64,000 nt of DNA, from assembly GCA_026225945.1 (NCBI GenBank), contig JAMJFZ010001657.1:1994501-2058500 (forward strand). The letters are read 5' to 3'. The DNA is from Cricetomys ansorgei. Taxonomy: Eukaryota > Chordata > Mammalia > Rodentia > Nesomyidae. The notes beneath the pieces were generated by a model. That model saw nothing but the letters and a program-made list of their open reading frames with translations, did no database searches and was not told the origin of the DNA. Each line of letters opens with the position of its first letter. The first letter of the stretch is position 1. The position numbers and the translations under genes are program-made. This document shows, in pieces, positions 54,690 to 64,000 of this stretch.

Positions 54690-55545
54690 AGTTTAGTGGC
54701 GGCTCATTTTATCATTGGTAAGGTCCTGGGCGAGGCATTCTTTGATCAGTGCTAAGGCTGAGGGAGATCATAGAAAGTTCCTCTATTAGCAATAAAACAA
54801 TCAAATGCTTTCAACAAGAAGATCTCAGTGGGCAAGGCAGATTTCATCAACAATTGCTTCTTCTAAGAGGATTGAGCAGACAGTAACCTGCTCAATCTAG
54901 CATTCTTCCTGCATTCAAGAAAGCTGCAGCCCATCCACATCCAGAAAACTGGTTCTAACAGCTATGAAGGTGACCTTCTCTCAGCAGCTTCTGCTGCCAG
55001 ATATAGCAGATATTTTAAAGTTGATATTATTGTACGGAAGTGTGTGTAGCTTTACAATAATTTGAGAATAAGTGAAAATATTCTACTACATCTCCCTCCT
55101 TTCTGTTTAAGCTATTCTTAATTATGTTGTCCAAGTAGCTTTATCTCTATAACTCCCCAAGAATTACCTATGAATGAGCACTATAGGTATTTTACTACCA
55201 GAAGTGTATCAGGAATTAACCTGCATAGCTCATGGTTTTAGGAAGAAAATCTGATAGGTCCTTCTCCCTCAGAACTCCATGGAGGCATTTCTAGTCGTGT
55301 ATGGCCATTCCCTTGATGTGCCTCATTTAAAATCAGAATCTACACAGTCCCTTTGATTTCAGTTAAAACAACAACAGACAATCTCCTCTTGTTGGTTTGT
55401 TGGCCACTGTTAATTACCAAATGGCTGTCCCCAAAACTGAACCTGTCTCCCCTGTTTCAGGAGAATCAGGTGCCAGGCAACCATGTCCATGCTTGTCAAG
55501 AGGTTAACAGTCTGACCCTGTCTGGTTGGTTTGTGCAATCTTAGT
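54690..55545. other. Unassigned block, possibly decayed retroviral sequence
   Basis: No SINE is visible. 'ctactacatctccctccttt' near 55083 resembles sequence I associate with rodent endogenous retroviral interiors, but no protein frame or LTR border can be shown. Confidence 0.3.
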
Positions 55546-56017
55546 AAAGATTCATTGAGAGACTTTCCATTTGACTTTTCATGTTTTTGATTGAAAGTAA
55601 GGAAATGTTTATAATATGTGAAGAATGAACCAAAGTAGCCACTTTACCTGTGTCTTCATTAGATTTAAAGCTGTAATTGCAACTTCTTTGTGGTGCTTCA
55701 AATTAAAAACAAGGCACGTTTGTTCTGTTTCTGTCATTAGTTTTTTCCTTAAAAACTTGCATTATCTTTTTTATGTCACGTTTGACTTTTGCACCAGGAA
55801 CCTAAGTATGGAGATTTGAAGTTTACGCCAGAGTTGTAGTAGTTTGCTCCCCACCCGCCCAATGCATGAATTCTCAGTTCTCTTGTAAATGGGCATTAGG
55901 TAGTTGCCTTGTCCTTCTTTAAATCATAGTCCTCCCTGGCCACTCTTTCAGCATTGGTGTGAGATTAGCACATCTCCCAGTGTGACTTCCACTGAGCTCA
56001 TAAAATGTCTCACCTTT

Positions 56018-56312
56018 TAAAGAAATGGATGTGTATACAGGTGACCAGAGGTCAGCCCTGGGCATCATCCTTGAAAGCTGTCCTCCTTAACTTTTGAGCC
56101 AGGGTTTCATACTGGGATCTGGGGTTAGACAGTTAGGCTAGGCCGAGTGGCCAATGGGCTCCAGGGATCTGCCTTTCTCTGACTCCTCACTGTTGAGATG
56201 ACAGGCACGTGTCACCCAGGCTTTTTACGTAGGTGCTGGGTGGGGATCAAACTCAGGTCCTCATGCTTGGGAGTTAAGCCTTTCCTTACTGAGCTATCTC
56301 CCCAATACCAGA
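56018..56312 (-). repeat. B4-type SINE
   Basis: 'tgaccagaggtcagccctgg', 'atctgcctttctctgactcc', 'gggatcaaactcaggtcctc' and 'tactgagctatctccccaat'. Confidence 0.75.
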
Positions 56313-56554
56313 TTGCTCATCTTTGACAAGATTTGCATATTTAGTTGTGTTTGCATGACATTTACATAATATGTATGCTATGCATTTAACGTTTATCACT
56401 GTCTGAGTGTGGGTATCTTAACCCCAACTCTGATCATGGGTGTCCAACTCGTACTTTGTGAGAGCTAACTCCCACTTTTATTCTTAATGTCAGTGCCCTG
56501 GTGGACGTCATGTGTATCTCTCACCTAGCTGACAACCATTTTCCTTGGACTTTC

Positions 56555-56960
56555 TTTGTCAATCCATTCTCCACAGTCTCTAAATTCATTGACATTTTAA
56601 GTCTCTATAGTGACTGTCTTCCAGGCCCTTAGAATCAGGCCAAGTTCTTTAATGACTGGCTCACAAATCTCTTCATAGCTGACCTCTCCTCCTAGCTTTC
56701 ACCTTGTGCTCTCTGGCATTGTAGATTCTAGTTGAGTGAAGATGGCTCTTACTTTAGGGCTTTATTCTTACATCACTTCTGTCTCTCCTGCTTCCCTCTT
56801 CTGTACCCACCAGAGCTTGTTCACCTGGAGGTCAGAAGTGTCTTCTGCTCTGGGCACTTTCTGCTCTTTGTGCTTCCAGACCCTGGGTTTAGCTCATATA
56901 CAGCATTGCCTCTCCCATAGATGGCAAACCCCACAAGAGGGGAAGAGCAAGCAATATCCC
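56555..56960 (-). repeat. L2 LINE remnant
   Basis: 'aggcccttagaatcaggcca', 'agttctttaatgactggctc' and 'tagctgacctctcctcctag' with 'caccttgtgctctctggc' follow the order of antisense L2. The match is from memory and old. Confidence 0.5.
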
Positions 56961-56974
56961 AGCTCTACTCTGAA

Positions 56975-57075
56975 CTAGCACATTGACCTTTGCTAAATCT
57001 CTCAGCTTTTCTGGGTCTCAGTTTCTTGGCCGAACAATGAAGTAATTTGATTATATGACTTCAGAGTTCTTTCGG
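56975..57075 (+). repeat. MIR SINE fragment
   Basis: 'ctttgctaaatctctcagct' and 'tgggtctcagtttcttggcc' resemble the MIR core. Confidence 0.5.
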
Positions 57076-58221
57076 CTTGAAAAGAAAAATTCTGACTTCC
57101 AAAATGAAATTTCTTTCCAGTGTCCATTTAATTTGCATTGCTACATTTTACACAAAGCTTGTCTGATTTGCTTAATTAAAGAGTAAGCAAGAAGCTGTAA
57201 ACTTTCTCTTGGATGCCTGCCCATTCTTTTGTTACAGTTTTCCTTTTTGTTCTAGGCAATATGAGCATATTGCTGTTCCATGGTCATTTAGTAAACCAGG
57301 CTGGGATGTGCCCAGTTTCCTTTTCTCAGCCAAAGCACAGTGGCAGCTTGTTTTCTCCCCTAGTAGTTATGGTTACAAGTTCCACTTGTCATCCATATTC
57401 CCTGTGCCCATGGGCAGACCGTGCAGTAGCTTAGGGAGATGTATGGCATTGCTGCTGGGTGGAACTGCAGTCCCTGAGACTTTCCTATTATTATTGTGTG
57501 CATGGAACTCCTCATGCCGAACCTGAAGTATGGACAATGTGAGTGTCTAGTAGTAAAAAGAGAATCAAGTAGTCCTGACTTGTACTCCCTGAAGTCCAGA
57601 TTGGTTACATTTCCTGCCTTTCTATAAACAAGAGCATATTTTCTTCAATATAATCATCTCTGTTTTCTTTGAAAAACTAAATTTTCAGTAATGGATGAGT
57701 AAGCATACATACTGTCTGTGATTGTGTTGCGATGTTGATGATACCTTGGGGATGATTTTGTTTCTGATATCAGGACAGAATAGTTTGGAGCAGTATCAGG
57801 TGATCTGACTCAGTCCTCAGGTCTAAAGTTGCTGTGGTTGCCAAGAACTTGTGGGTGGCTGTGGGGGAGGGGAGGTCTCTTTGGAATTGAAGGTGGAAAA
57901 CACCTGGGGTAGAGTATTGATGAGCCTGCTAGTTCTAGATTGTTAGGCAGGTGTTGATGTTGTTTTGTTTTTTTTAGAACAAATCTGTTTTCTTACTAGT
58001 AGAGTCGAGGTACTAATAATTGAATTCACAAAGGCAGAGAGCTGTGTAAAACTAAAAAATTTTCTAACAAATTTTATATATATTAAAATTGGAAAAACTA
58101 TATTTTCAAAATTAAGATTTTTCTAAAGGTGAATATTGCCCAAAGCCAAGTCAGCTTTCTTGTGATGTAGTGAATTTCTCTCTGAATTTTGAGAATCTGT
58201 CATTCATTGAGATTGTGGTTC

Positions 58222-58748
58222 TGAAAGGGGATAACGAATCTTTGTGTGTTCATATATGTGCGAGTCCATGTGCATGCATGTTTGCATGTGGAGGCCAGAT
58301 GACTACCTTAGGTGTTGTTCCTCAGGCTCTGTCCACCTTTAAAATCATTTTGTTTGTGTATGTAATGTTTGCCTGTGTGATTTTTATATGCACCACAGGC
58401 ATGTAGGAGCCAGCAGAGGGCATCAGAACCCCCTGAAACTGGAGTTATGGGTAGTTGTGAACCATCTTGTTTGTGGGTGCTGGAAATGATCCACTCCTGT
58501 GAGAACAGCAAGCACCCTGAACTGCTGAGCAATCTCCCTGGTTTCTTATCTATTTTTGAGACAGGATCTCTTACTGGCTTGGAGCTCATCTAGTAGGTCA
58601 GGCTGGCCAGCAAGACCCAGGAATCTGCCTTTCTCCACCTGCCCAAAGCTAAGTTAAATGCTTAGGTTTGCATGGGTTTGGGGCACTGATTTCAAGTCCT
58701 TGCATTTGCACCTCAAGCACTTTAGTGATTGAGCTTTTTCTCAGCCCT
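58222..58748 (-). repeat. B4 SINE split by a B3
   Basis: B4 start 'gcatgtggaggccagatgac' (58222-58336), then a B3 (about 58337-58544: 'gcagagggcatcagaacccc', 'ctgctgagcaatctccctgg'). The B4 resumes with 'gagacaggatctcttactgg' and ends 'agtgattgagctttttctca'. Confidence 0.75.
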
Positions 58749-59107
58749 GAATATTTTTTATGTGTGTGTGTGTGGTATGTGGGCATTCATGTGTTTGGGA
58801 CCATGTGTGTGGGGTGTCCATACACTTTGTGTGTGTATGTGGTGGTCCAAGGTTGATGTTGAGTATCTTCCTTTATTGCTCTCCACCTTCTGTTTTGAGA
58901 CAGGGTCTCTCACTTGAACCCAGAGCTTACTGATTTAGCTAGTCTGGCTAGCTAACTTGCTCCAGGGACTCCTGTCCTTGCTTCCCATGCTCTAGGATTA
59001 CAGGTGGGCTGCTGTCCACTTGGTTTTTATGTGAATGCTGGAAATCTGCACTGATCCTAATGCTTGTGTGGCAAGTGTTTTCCTCACTGAACTATCATCC
59101 CAGCCCT
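58749..59107 (-). repeat. B4 SINE
   Basis: GT-rich start, 'gagacagggtctctcacttg', 'ctctaggattacaggtgggc' and 'ctgaactatcatcccagccc'. It follows the previous B4 directly. Confidence 0.75.
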
Positions 59108-59129
59108 GAGTTTTATTTAGTTTAGTTTA

Positions 59130-59600
59130 TTATAGTGCTCCCAAGCCTTGCATGGTCTAGTAATGTCTGCAGCTTCTACTATCCTGTAACACCTTACTCC
59201 CTAACTTGATGCAGGACCAGCAGTCATCATCTCACAGTTTCTGTAGGTCAGAATTCTATGGGCAGTCTAAGTGCTTGGTGCTGAGGCGCCATATGTTGTA
59301 GTCCAAGTATGAGTCAAGGCTGTAGTCACCTGGAGGCCTGACCCAGCTGTGAGGCTGTTGGTCACTTCCATGCCAATAGGCAGAGCTGAAGGACCTGCTT
59401 CTGTTTTCACTCCTGAGGACCTCTTCACAGGACCACTTTACCTCATGGTTCCACCTAAGAGCAAGAGAGCACCCTAGACAGAAAGCATCACCTGCTTTTA
59501 ATTTAATATCAGAAGTGATATCTTTGCTGTCACCTTTGCTGTATTGCCATTTAGAGGCCAGTCTATAAATCCTGACTACATACAAAGGGAAGAGCCGATG
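59130..59600 (-). repeat. MLT1-like LTR (ERVL-MaLR)
   Basis: 'atctcacagtttctgtaggt', 'cagaattctatgggcagtct', 'gtcacctggaggcctgaccc' and 'gctgtattgccatttagagg' follow the same order as the copy at 3995-4676. Confidence 0.55.
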
Positions 59601-60085
59601 CTAGTTAGGAAATCAGGAGGTGGAGATGGACGTGTGACCTTCAGCTTCCTTTGCATGCTCAGTGGAATGGGAATTGGGTTGCTGCTTTTACATTTTTTGA
59701 AGGTTTTTCTTTTTTCTTTCTTTACAATCTGAGCTATATCCCAGAGCATGCATGCTCAGCAAGTGTTCTACTACCAACCCACATAGTTCCTTCTTTTTAA
59801 TGTTCTCATTAGCAGTGGTTTTCCTATCTGTTGGAAGCCAGTTACTGTACTTGCGGATGAATAATTTCCTCAGGACATTTGAATGAGCTATGGAAGCCGT
59901 GTATAGAGCATGTGTTAGTAATTTTTAGAATGCTAGCAGAGGGAAGGAAAATAAGCTTCTGTAACTCATCTTTTGGTTTGGAAGACTGTAATTGTCCCTT
60001 AGGTTTCAGAGCCTTACAAGGTTCCCAAGAACTTGTGCCAGCAGGACAGGCAGCACTGTGGAGGAGGGTGTAGGTGAGCCTCTTT

Positions 60086-60173
60086 GGAGCTGGGAGTGTG
60101 GCTCAGTGACACAGCCCTTGCCTGCATGCAGGGAGTCTTGGTTCAATCCCTAGCACTACCAAAATCCCCAAAG
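60086..60173 (+). repeat. ID SINE
   Basis: 'gctgggagtgtggctcagtg', 'cccttgcctgcatgcaggga' and 'ggttcaatccctagcactac'. Confidence 0.85.
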
Positions 60174-60416
60174 GAGTGACACTGTGAGTGTTCAGTTCCT
60201 CCAGGATTGGCTAGCCATTGAAGTCCTTTCATTCTGAGCAGCTTGCTCAGAATGGTATCATAGTGCTTATTAAACCGGACTCACTAGCTTTGGATCAATT
60301 TTTACTTTAAAAAAATGAATGTAATCTGTTGAATTTCCCTGTCCTTTCTTGAAAAATTGAAGGATTTGTTGTTGTTTGGAGGTTCTTTTTTGTTTGCTTG
60401 TTAAGAAAAGTAATTG

Positions 60417-60600
60417 GAGCTAGGTGTGGTGGCACACACCCAGTTTCTGCACTCTGGAGGCAGAGGCAGGTGGATCTCTGAATTCCAGGCCAGCCTGGCC
60501 TACAGAGAGAGTTCCAGGACAGCCAGGGCTACACAGAGAAACCCTGTCTTGACTCCTGCCCCCTCAACCCCTTCCCCAACAACAACAACAACAAAAAGTA
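60417..60600 (+). repeat. B1 SINE with (AAC)n tail
   Basis: 'gctaggtgtggtggcacaca', 'aggccagcctggcctacaga' and 'gccagggctacacagagaaa', the usual right arm. It ends in an AAC run near 60580. Confidence 0.92.
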
Positions 60601-60771
60601 ATTGACAGAGAAGAGGCAGCCCCAGGTCTGAGCCTCAGGAGGGTCTGCATGTGACATATTAGCCTCTGTTTTGTCTTTACATGGGCTGCTCTGTTCTTTC
60701 AGACTTCAGCTTTCTCATGTGATGTTTTCCTCCAGCTTTAAAACTCCACACTGTTTTTTTTCCCTTGGTAG

Positions 60772-60984
60772 GACAGTCTGGGGGGTAATAGCAAAACCGC
60801 CATGGTGGCCACTGTGAGCCCAGCCGCTGATAACTATGATGAAACCCTCTCCACACTGAGGTATGCAGATCGAGCAAAGCACATTGTCAATCACGCTGTG
60901 GTGAATGAGGATCCCAACGCACGGATCATCAGAGATCTCCGAGAAGAGGTGGAGAAGCTCCGGGAGCAGCTGACCAAGGCAGAG
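60772..60984 (+). CDS. Kif13b: KIF13B exon 11: end of motor core, neck linker and neck
   Basis: This is 213 nt, 71 codons, phase 0 both ends. Acceptor 'ttggtag' after a T-rich tract, donor 'gag|gtgtga'. It encodes [60 protein letters not shown] and [11 protein letters not shown] (316-386). LGGNSKT and [12 protein letters not shown] are the final core motifs and helix alpha6. [16 protein letters not shown] is the neck linker that docks on ATP binding. [13 protein letters not shown] starts the neck coiled coil, with a leucine heptad. A short ORF starting at the internal Met at 60802 covers only part of the exon; the true start is set by the acceptor. Confidence 0.98.
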
Positions 60985-62334
60985 GTGTGAGGCACAACTG
61001 GAAGGGATCTGTGTCACTGGGGGCCAACTTAGCAAGCTGGAACGTGAATTTTCTTCCCCTACTTTTTGTTATTTCCTTGAGCAGTATTCTGCTAGAAACT
61101 TTGGAATTCCCTATGGGAAGTTAAATTTGAGTTGAATGATAAAGGCAAGTTATCATGTTTGAAATTTAGGGTTTTCTGAGGCTGTTGGAAATAATTGGAT
61201 AGGAGAGAATAAAGGGAATAGAAAAAAATGTTTCTTTCCACTTCTGCCAAGGAAGCTGGCAGACTAGAATAAGAGGGGAGGAAGAGAGATAATGGGAATA
61301 AAATGTGATTTATTTTTATGCAGAAGCTGACTGGGCATACAGTTGTGGGAAGGGAATTGGATGGACTTTCTCCCCCTATTTGTTAGCCTTCAGTCAGAAC
61401 AAGAGGCATCTTTACCTCTATAACCTATTCTTTCCTGTTACTGGTGAGCTCTGTTTGTAGAGGAGTACTATAAACTGTCTCAGGACAGAGGTAGCCATTG
61501 TTTGGTGGTGGTCTGTGCAGCTCTCTCCATTCATTCTGTGGCAGGTGATGCTTAGGTTCTCTAACGGGTTTGAGAATCACAGTGCTTGCCTAGACACAAG
61601 GGCTTCCCTGTGTAAGTATGAGATATCATACTCGAGTTCCTGCTGTGGTTAGTGTTTCTGTCCCATGGGACTTGTCTCTGGAGCTGACACCATAGCCCTC
61701 TCTGTCTCATTACTCTTGTTATGGTATAAAATCAAGAAGCTACATGGGTCACAACGTCTATCTTGATCATGGGATTTGTTTGTTTATTTTGACTATTGAA
61801 TTTTATTCTGATTTTACAGTTTTTCAAGAACCTTGGGATGTGGTTTCAGTGTTCCTTTTTATAACACTATCTGATCACTTCACTGCCTTTTGGATACGAT
61901 CAAGTGTTATTAATGCTGCCCAGTTTGCAACATACACACATGTAACTTGTGTAGCATTGACTAAAGTCCTGAAATCACCTTTATAAAGAGACTAAGATGA
62001 AACATCCCTGTGAGTCTAGATGTACGACGTATTGAAATTAAAATCATTAGCCTTCGATAAATAGCTTGGCACATTTATCTCTTTAAATGTAGTGAATTCC
62101 TCACAATAGGTTGGAGGAAAGGGAACAGTTTAGTTGTCTTTCTGAACGTGCTGTAGCTGATTCATGGGCCTGTTGTCCTTCTAATATAGGTGTTGTGGTC
62201 CAAAATGGCCACCACCTTGCTGTTAGTAGGTGGGGAGCTGAGCGGCAGGTGGCAGCCCTTGTCCTTTCACGGCCAGCTGATTGTTCTTTCCTGGCACCGT
62301 GCAGACATTTCATGAAGTAACATCTTGATTTTAG
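60985..62334 (+). other. Kif13b intron 11 (1,350 bp)
   Basis: Bounded by 'gtgtga' and 'ttttag'. I recognise no SINE or LTR in it and no alternative exon. Confidence 0.85.
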
Positions 62335-62445
62335 GCTATGAAGTCTCCGGAGTTGAAAGATCGCCTGGAAGAATCCGAGAAGCTCATCCAGGAAATGACT
62401 GTGACCTGGGAGGAGAAACTGAGGAAAACTGAGGAGATCGCACAG
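62335..62445 (+). CDS. Kif13b: KIF13B exon 12: coiled coil after the neck
   Basis: This is 111 nt, 37 codons, phase 0 both ends. Acceptor 'attttag', donor 'cag|gtttgt'. It encodes AMKSPELKDRLEESEKLIQE and MTVTWEEKLRKTEEIAQ (387-423), a charged helix with coiled-coil character that leads towards the FHA domain (expected downstream, about residue 470). In the family this region contributes to dimer formation and autoinhibition. A phase 0-0 exon could be skipped in frame, but I see no sign of alternative splicing. This is the last Kif13b exon in the window. Confidence 0.97.
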
Positions 62446-62640
62446 GTTTGTGTTTGGACAGTTTGCTGTGGGACTCCGGTGGCCATGTGGCATATCTAGC
62501 ACATTGATGGATCTGTTGGTCCTCTAGAGCTGCACTCAGAGAATCAGTCAGAAGGTACAGATTTTGCAGCTTCATAGCTTGTTTCCTGTGTGGGAAATGG
62601 TTAATTTTGTAGTATCAGTAATTACTTATTTGTTTATTAT

Positions 62641-62708
62641 CTGTGTTGGGGATGGAACTCAAGACCCCATACATGCTAAGCAAATACCCCACTATTGAGT
62701 TACATCTT
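62641..62708 (-). repeat. ID-type SINE fragment
   Basis: 'ttggggatggaactcaagac', 'catgctaagcaaatacccca' and 'ctattgagttacatc'. Confidence 0.7.
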
Positions 62709-62795
62709 TTTTTTTTTTATTGAGATTTTCATACATAGCATATACTGCATTTTGATCACAGTCACCTCCCACTCCTTCCTCCTAACTCTGTGTTG
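62709..62795 (-). repeat. Possible rodent L1 3' UTR fragment
   Basis: A T run then 'attgagattttcatacatag' and 'tttgatcacagtcacctccc', similar to the piece at 31112-31182. Confidence 0.4.
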
Positions 62796-62849
62796 TTCGT
62801 AACTTGTGTCATTGGTGTGTGGCCATCGACTGGGGCATAGTTAACCTAA

Positions 62850-63640
62850 TAGGTGCCATACCTGTAATTGTTATAACTCGGAGGGGAAAGGTATCTTCAC
62901 AGTTGGGAGCCAAGGAATATCACAAAGTCATACCGCACAACAAACCTCACATAAGAGATTTGTTGGGAAAGACACAGGGGGATTACTGCCTCTGCTTGGG
63001 AGAGAAGCAGCAAAGAACTGAGTGAGAGGCAGTCTTCTATAAGCTTTTTAGGGGCAGAGTTTTCCAGCGTGGCCTGATATTTGAACGAGCTCGGGGATTG
63101 GTAGGTTTTCAAGTTCCAGAGTTGAGCTCAGGCTTTTTACACTACTGTAGTAGTACACCATTGTGGTGGCTCAGCTAAGAAGACAAGGAGGCATTTTCAT
63201 ACGTGGAAGCCTTGCCAGACCTCAGCAGAGAGAACCACCATTCTGGCCAGCGCCTAACTGGACAGTGGAACCCTGAGCATCTGAGGTCAGGTGTTTTTAT
63301 CCTTTCAGAGCTCCTTGGGTGTTCTGCTGATACCACGTGCAGATCATAAGCAATTAAACAACCCCCACATAATTCCAACACCTGCAAACAATGTAAAACA
63401 CCAAGGCCTAGGATAGCCCCTCGAGGACCCAATAGTGCATAAAACAATTTCAAAAATAACCAAAAATAAACTTCCCCAACACCCTACAGGTTAGGGTGAA
63501 AAGCTTGGCTCCTGTGCATTTTAAGGGCAGGGCCTGGCCAATAGCTGGTTCTGGAGGTCCTCGGGGACAGGGCCTGGCCACTTTTATTTAGAGAGGGAGG
63601 ACTTACATTTTTGTCTCTTCCTCGATGGACCCTGGACCTT
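62850..63640 (-). mobile_element. LTR-like element, antisense, split by a younger LTR
   Basis: On the minus strand the left part carries 'aaaaagcttatagaag' (TATA-like, near 63034-63050), then 'tgcctctcactcagttctt', 'ctgcttctctcccaagcag' and 'cccaacaaatctcttatgtg' (near a polyadenylation signal). This is the order of a retroviral R-U5. The probable remainder resumes after 63487. The outer borders are uncertain; the 5' side may extend to about 63640. No viral genes are present. Confidence 0.55.
63146..63481 (-). mobile_element. Solo LTR, copy 3 of the TGTTGGG...ACTACA family
   Basis: On the minus strand it starts TGTTGGGGAAG (ending at 63481) and finishes GTACTACTACA (63146), 336 bp. It carries 'gcaggtgttggaattatgtg', 'gctctgaaaggataaaaaca' and 'gaggtctggcaaggcttcc', aligned with copies 1 and 2. 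The flanks are cactac (63140-63145) and ccctac (63482-63487), five of six bases alike. It lies inside the older LTR-like element at 62850-63640. Confidence 0.75.
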
Positions 63641-63650
63641 GTGGAGAGGG

Positions 63651-63675
63651 TTTTTTTTTTTTTTTTTTTTTTTTT
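63651..63675. repeat. Poly(T) tract
   Basis: 25 consecutive T, next to a likely end of the LTR-like element. Confidence 0.95.
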
Positions 63676-64000
63676 GCCAAGCCCTAATTTTTAATTTTCA
63701 AATTTATTTATGTTTTAAATGTACATGGTTGTGGACCAGGTCATTGTCTCTGATAACCATGACCTGAGCGGAGTCATTAAGTTCTGTGTGATTCATGGTG
63801 GTGCAGGGTGGGAAGGTAATTGTGGTGAGATTTGAAGGAGAGGATGTGGGCCAGGTTGGAAGGCCCTGTGAACTTTATAGAGGTGTTTTGACCTTCATTC
63901 TGGCAAGGTGAAAAAAGAGAAAAATCTGATCTTTATGTTTTCTATAGCCCGTATGTTACCTGCTTTACTTGAGGTAACACTGAATGATAAAAGTATGACA

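Larger units (their letters stand above)
53709..60771 (+). other. Kif13b intron 10 (7,063 bp)
   Basis: Bounded by 'gtgagt' and 'ggtag'. It holds a B3, an unassigned possibly retroviral block, a B4, an L2-like stretch, a MIR fragment, a B4 split by a B3, another B4, an MLT1-like LTR, an ID and a B1. About 53710-54445, 55545-56015, 57080-58215 and 59650-60085 are unique-looking. Confidence 0.9.
1276..62445 (+). other. Kif13b: Kif13b gene, internal part: exons 2-12 of the kinesin-3 motor head
   Basis: Eleven exons with AG/GT borders join in one open frame. The protein carries the kinesin landmarks in order: P-loop GQTGSGKS (~103-110), switch I NEESSRSH (~216-223), switch II DLAGSE (~253-258), K-loop KNKNK (~297-301), [10 protein letters not shown], then the neck. 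Residue numbers assume 18 codons plus one base in exon 1, recalled from the human protein. The start 'DLHTKCVVDV..ANKVILNPVNT' and the 'GQPK' insert identify KIF13B; KIF13A and KIF1A/B differ here. From family knowledge, KIF13B is a plus-end-directed microtubule ATPase that carries membrane cargo (DLG1 complexes, PIP3 vesicles through ADAP1, receptors) and is autoinhibited by its tail. Its promoter, FHA, stalk and CAP-Gly parts are outside the window. Every catalytic motif is intact, so the gene looks functional. Confidence 0.95.
62446..64000 (+). other. 5' part of Kif13b intron 12
   Basis: Begins 'gtttgt'. It contains an ID fragment, a possible L1 end, and two nested LTR-like elements. After a T25 run, 63700-64000 is unique-looking. 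No exon is visible, so the next exon lies beyond the window. Confidence 0.85.

Noticed and set aside
1276..62445. KIF13A or a KIF1 family gene instead of KIF13B
   Set aside because: DLHTKCVVDV, NKVILNPVNT, GQPK and [20 protein letters not shown] fit KIF13B; KIF13A and KIF1 have different sequence in these places.
1276..62445. A processed or broken kinesin pseudogene
   Set aside because: Introns with normal splice signals are present and all 404 codons are open with every catalytic motif intact.
62101..62502. 133-codon minus-strand ORF over exon 12
   Set aside because: It is a shadow of the true + strand coding exon.

Overview
The window is mammalian nuclear DNA from a rodent, most likely a muroid. 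The evidence is dozens of B1, B2/B3, B4 and ID short interspersed elements (SINEs), a rodent hAT miniature transposon, rodent LTRs, and old mammalian L1, L2, MIR and MLT1-like remnants. I could not fix the species. Several B1 copies carry a 'gttacaacagag' variant in their right arm beside the usual 'ggctacacagag' type.

There is one gene, on the + strand, and it crosses the whole window. Eleven spliced exons (1276-1369, 36392-36404, 39629-39689, 41340-41432, 43413-43593, 48156-48243, 50527-50661, 52381-52493, 53597-53708, 60772-60984, 62335-62445) join in one unbroken frame of 1,214 nt, that is 404 codons plus two thirds of one. The product is the kinesin-3 motor head and the start of the following coiled coil, about residues 19-423 by analogy with the family. 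The sequence matches KIF13B (GAKIN) rather than KIF13A or KIF1. Exon 1 (promoter, 5' UTR, first ~18 codons) lies upstream of base 1. The FHA domain, stalk, DLG-binding region and CAP-Gly domain lie downstream of base 64000.

Layout: 1-1230 is an antisense L1 remnant with SINEs inserted, ending just before exon 2. Intron 2 (1370-36391, 35 kb) holds most of the repeats, including a 589-bp solo LTR with a target-site duplication (TSD), two copies of a short LTR family, a hAT element with its TSD, an L1M 3' end, and a triplet-repeat tract. It also has repeat-poor blocks near 13.3-14.6, 22.1-23.4 and 33-34.6 kb. Exon 3 is a 13-nt microexon. From 36 to 54 kb exons are closely spaced and carry the P-loop, switch I, switch II and K-loop. 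A 7-kb intron (53709-60771) then precedes the exon with the end of the motor core and the neck. The last 1.5 kb contains a third copy of the short LTR nested in another LTR-like element.

I found no bacterial-type systems, CRISPR arrays, functional RNA genes, second protein gene or CpG-island promoter. The short ORFs away from the exons are chance frames or parts of repeats. The items most worth checking are the frame-critical microexon, the L1 abutting exon 2, the LTR insertions with readable TSDs, and the repeat-poor blocks in intron 2.
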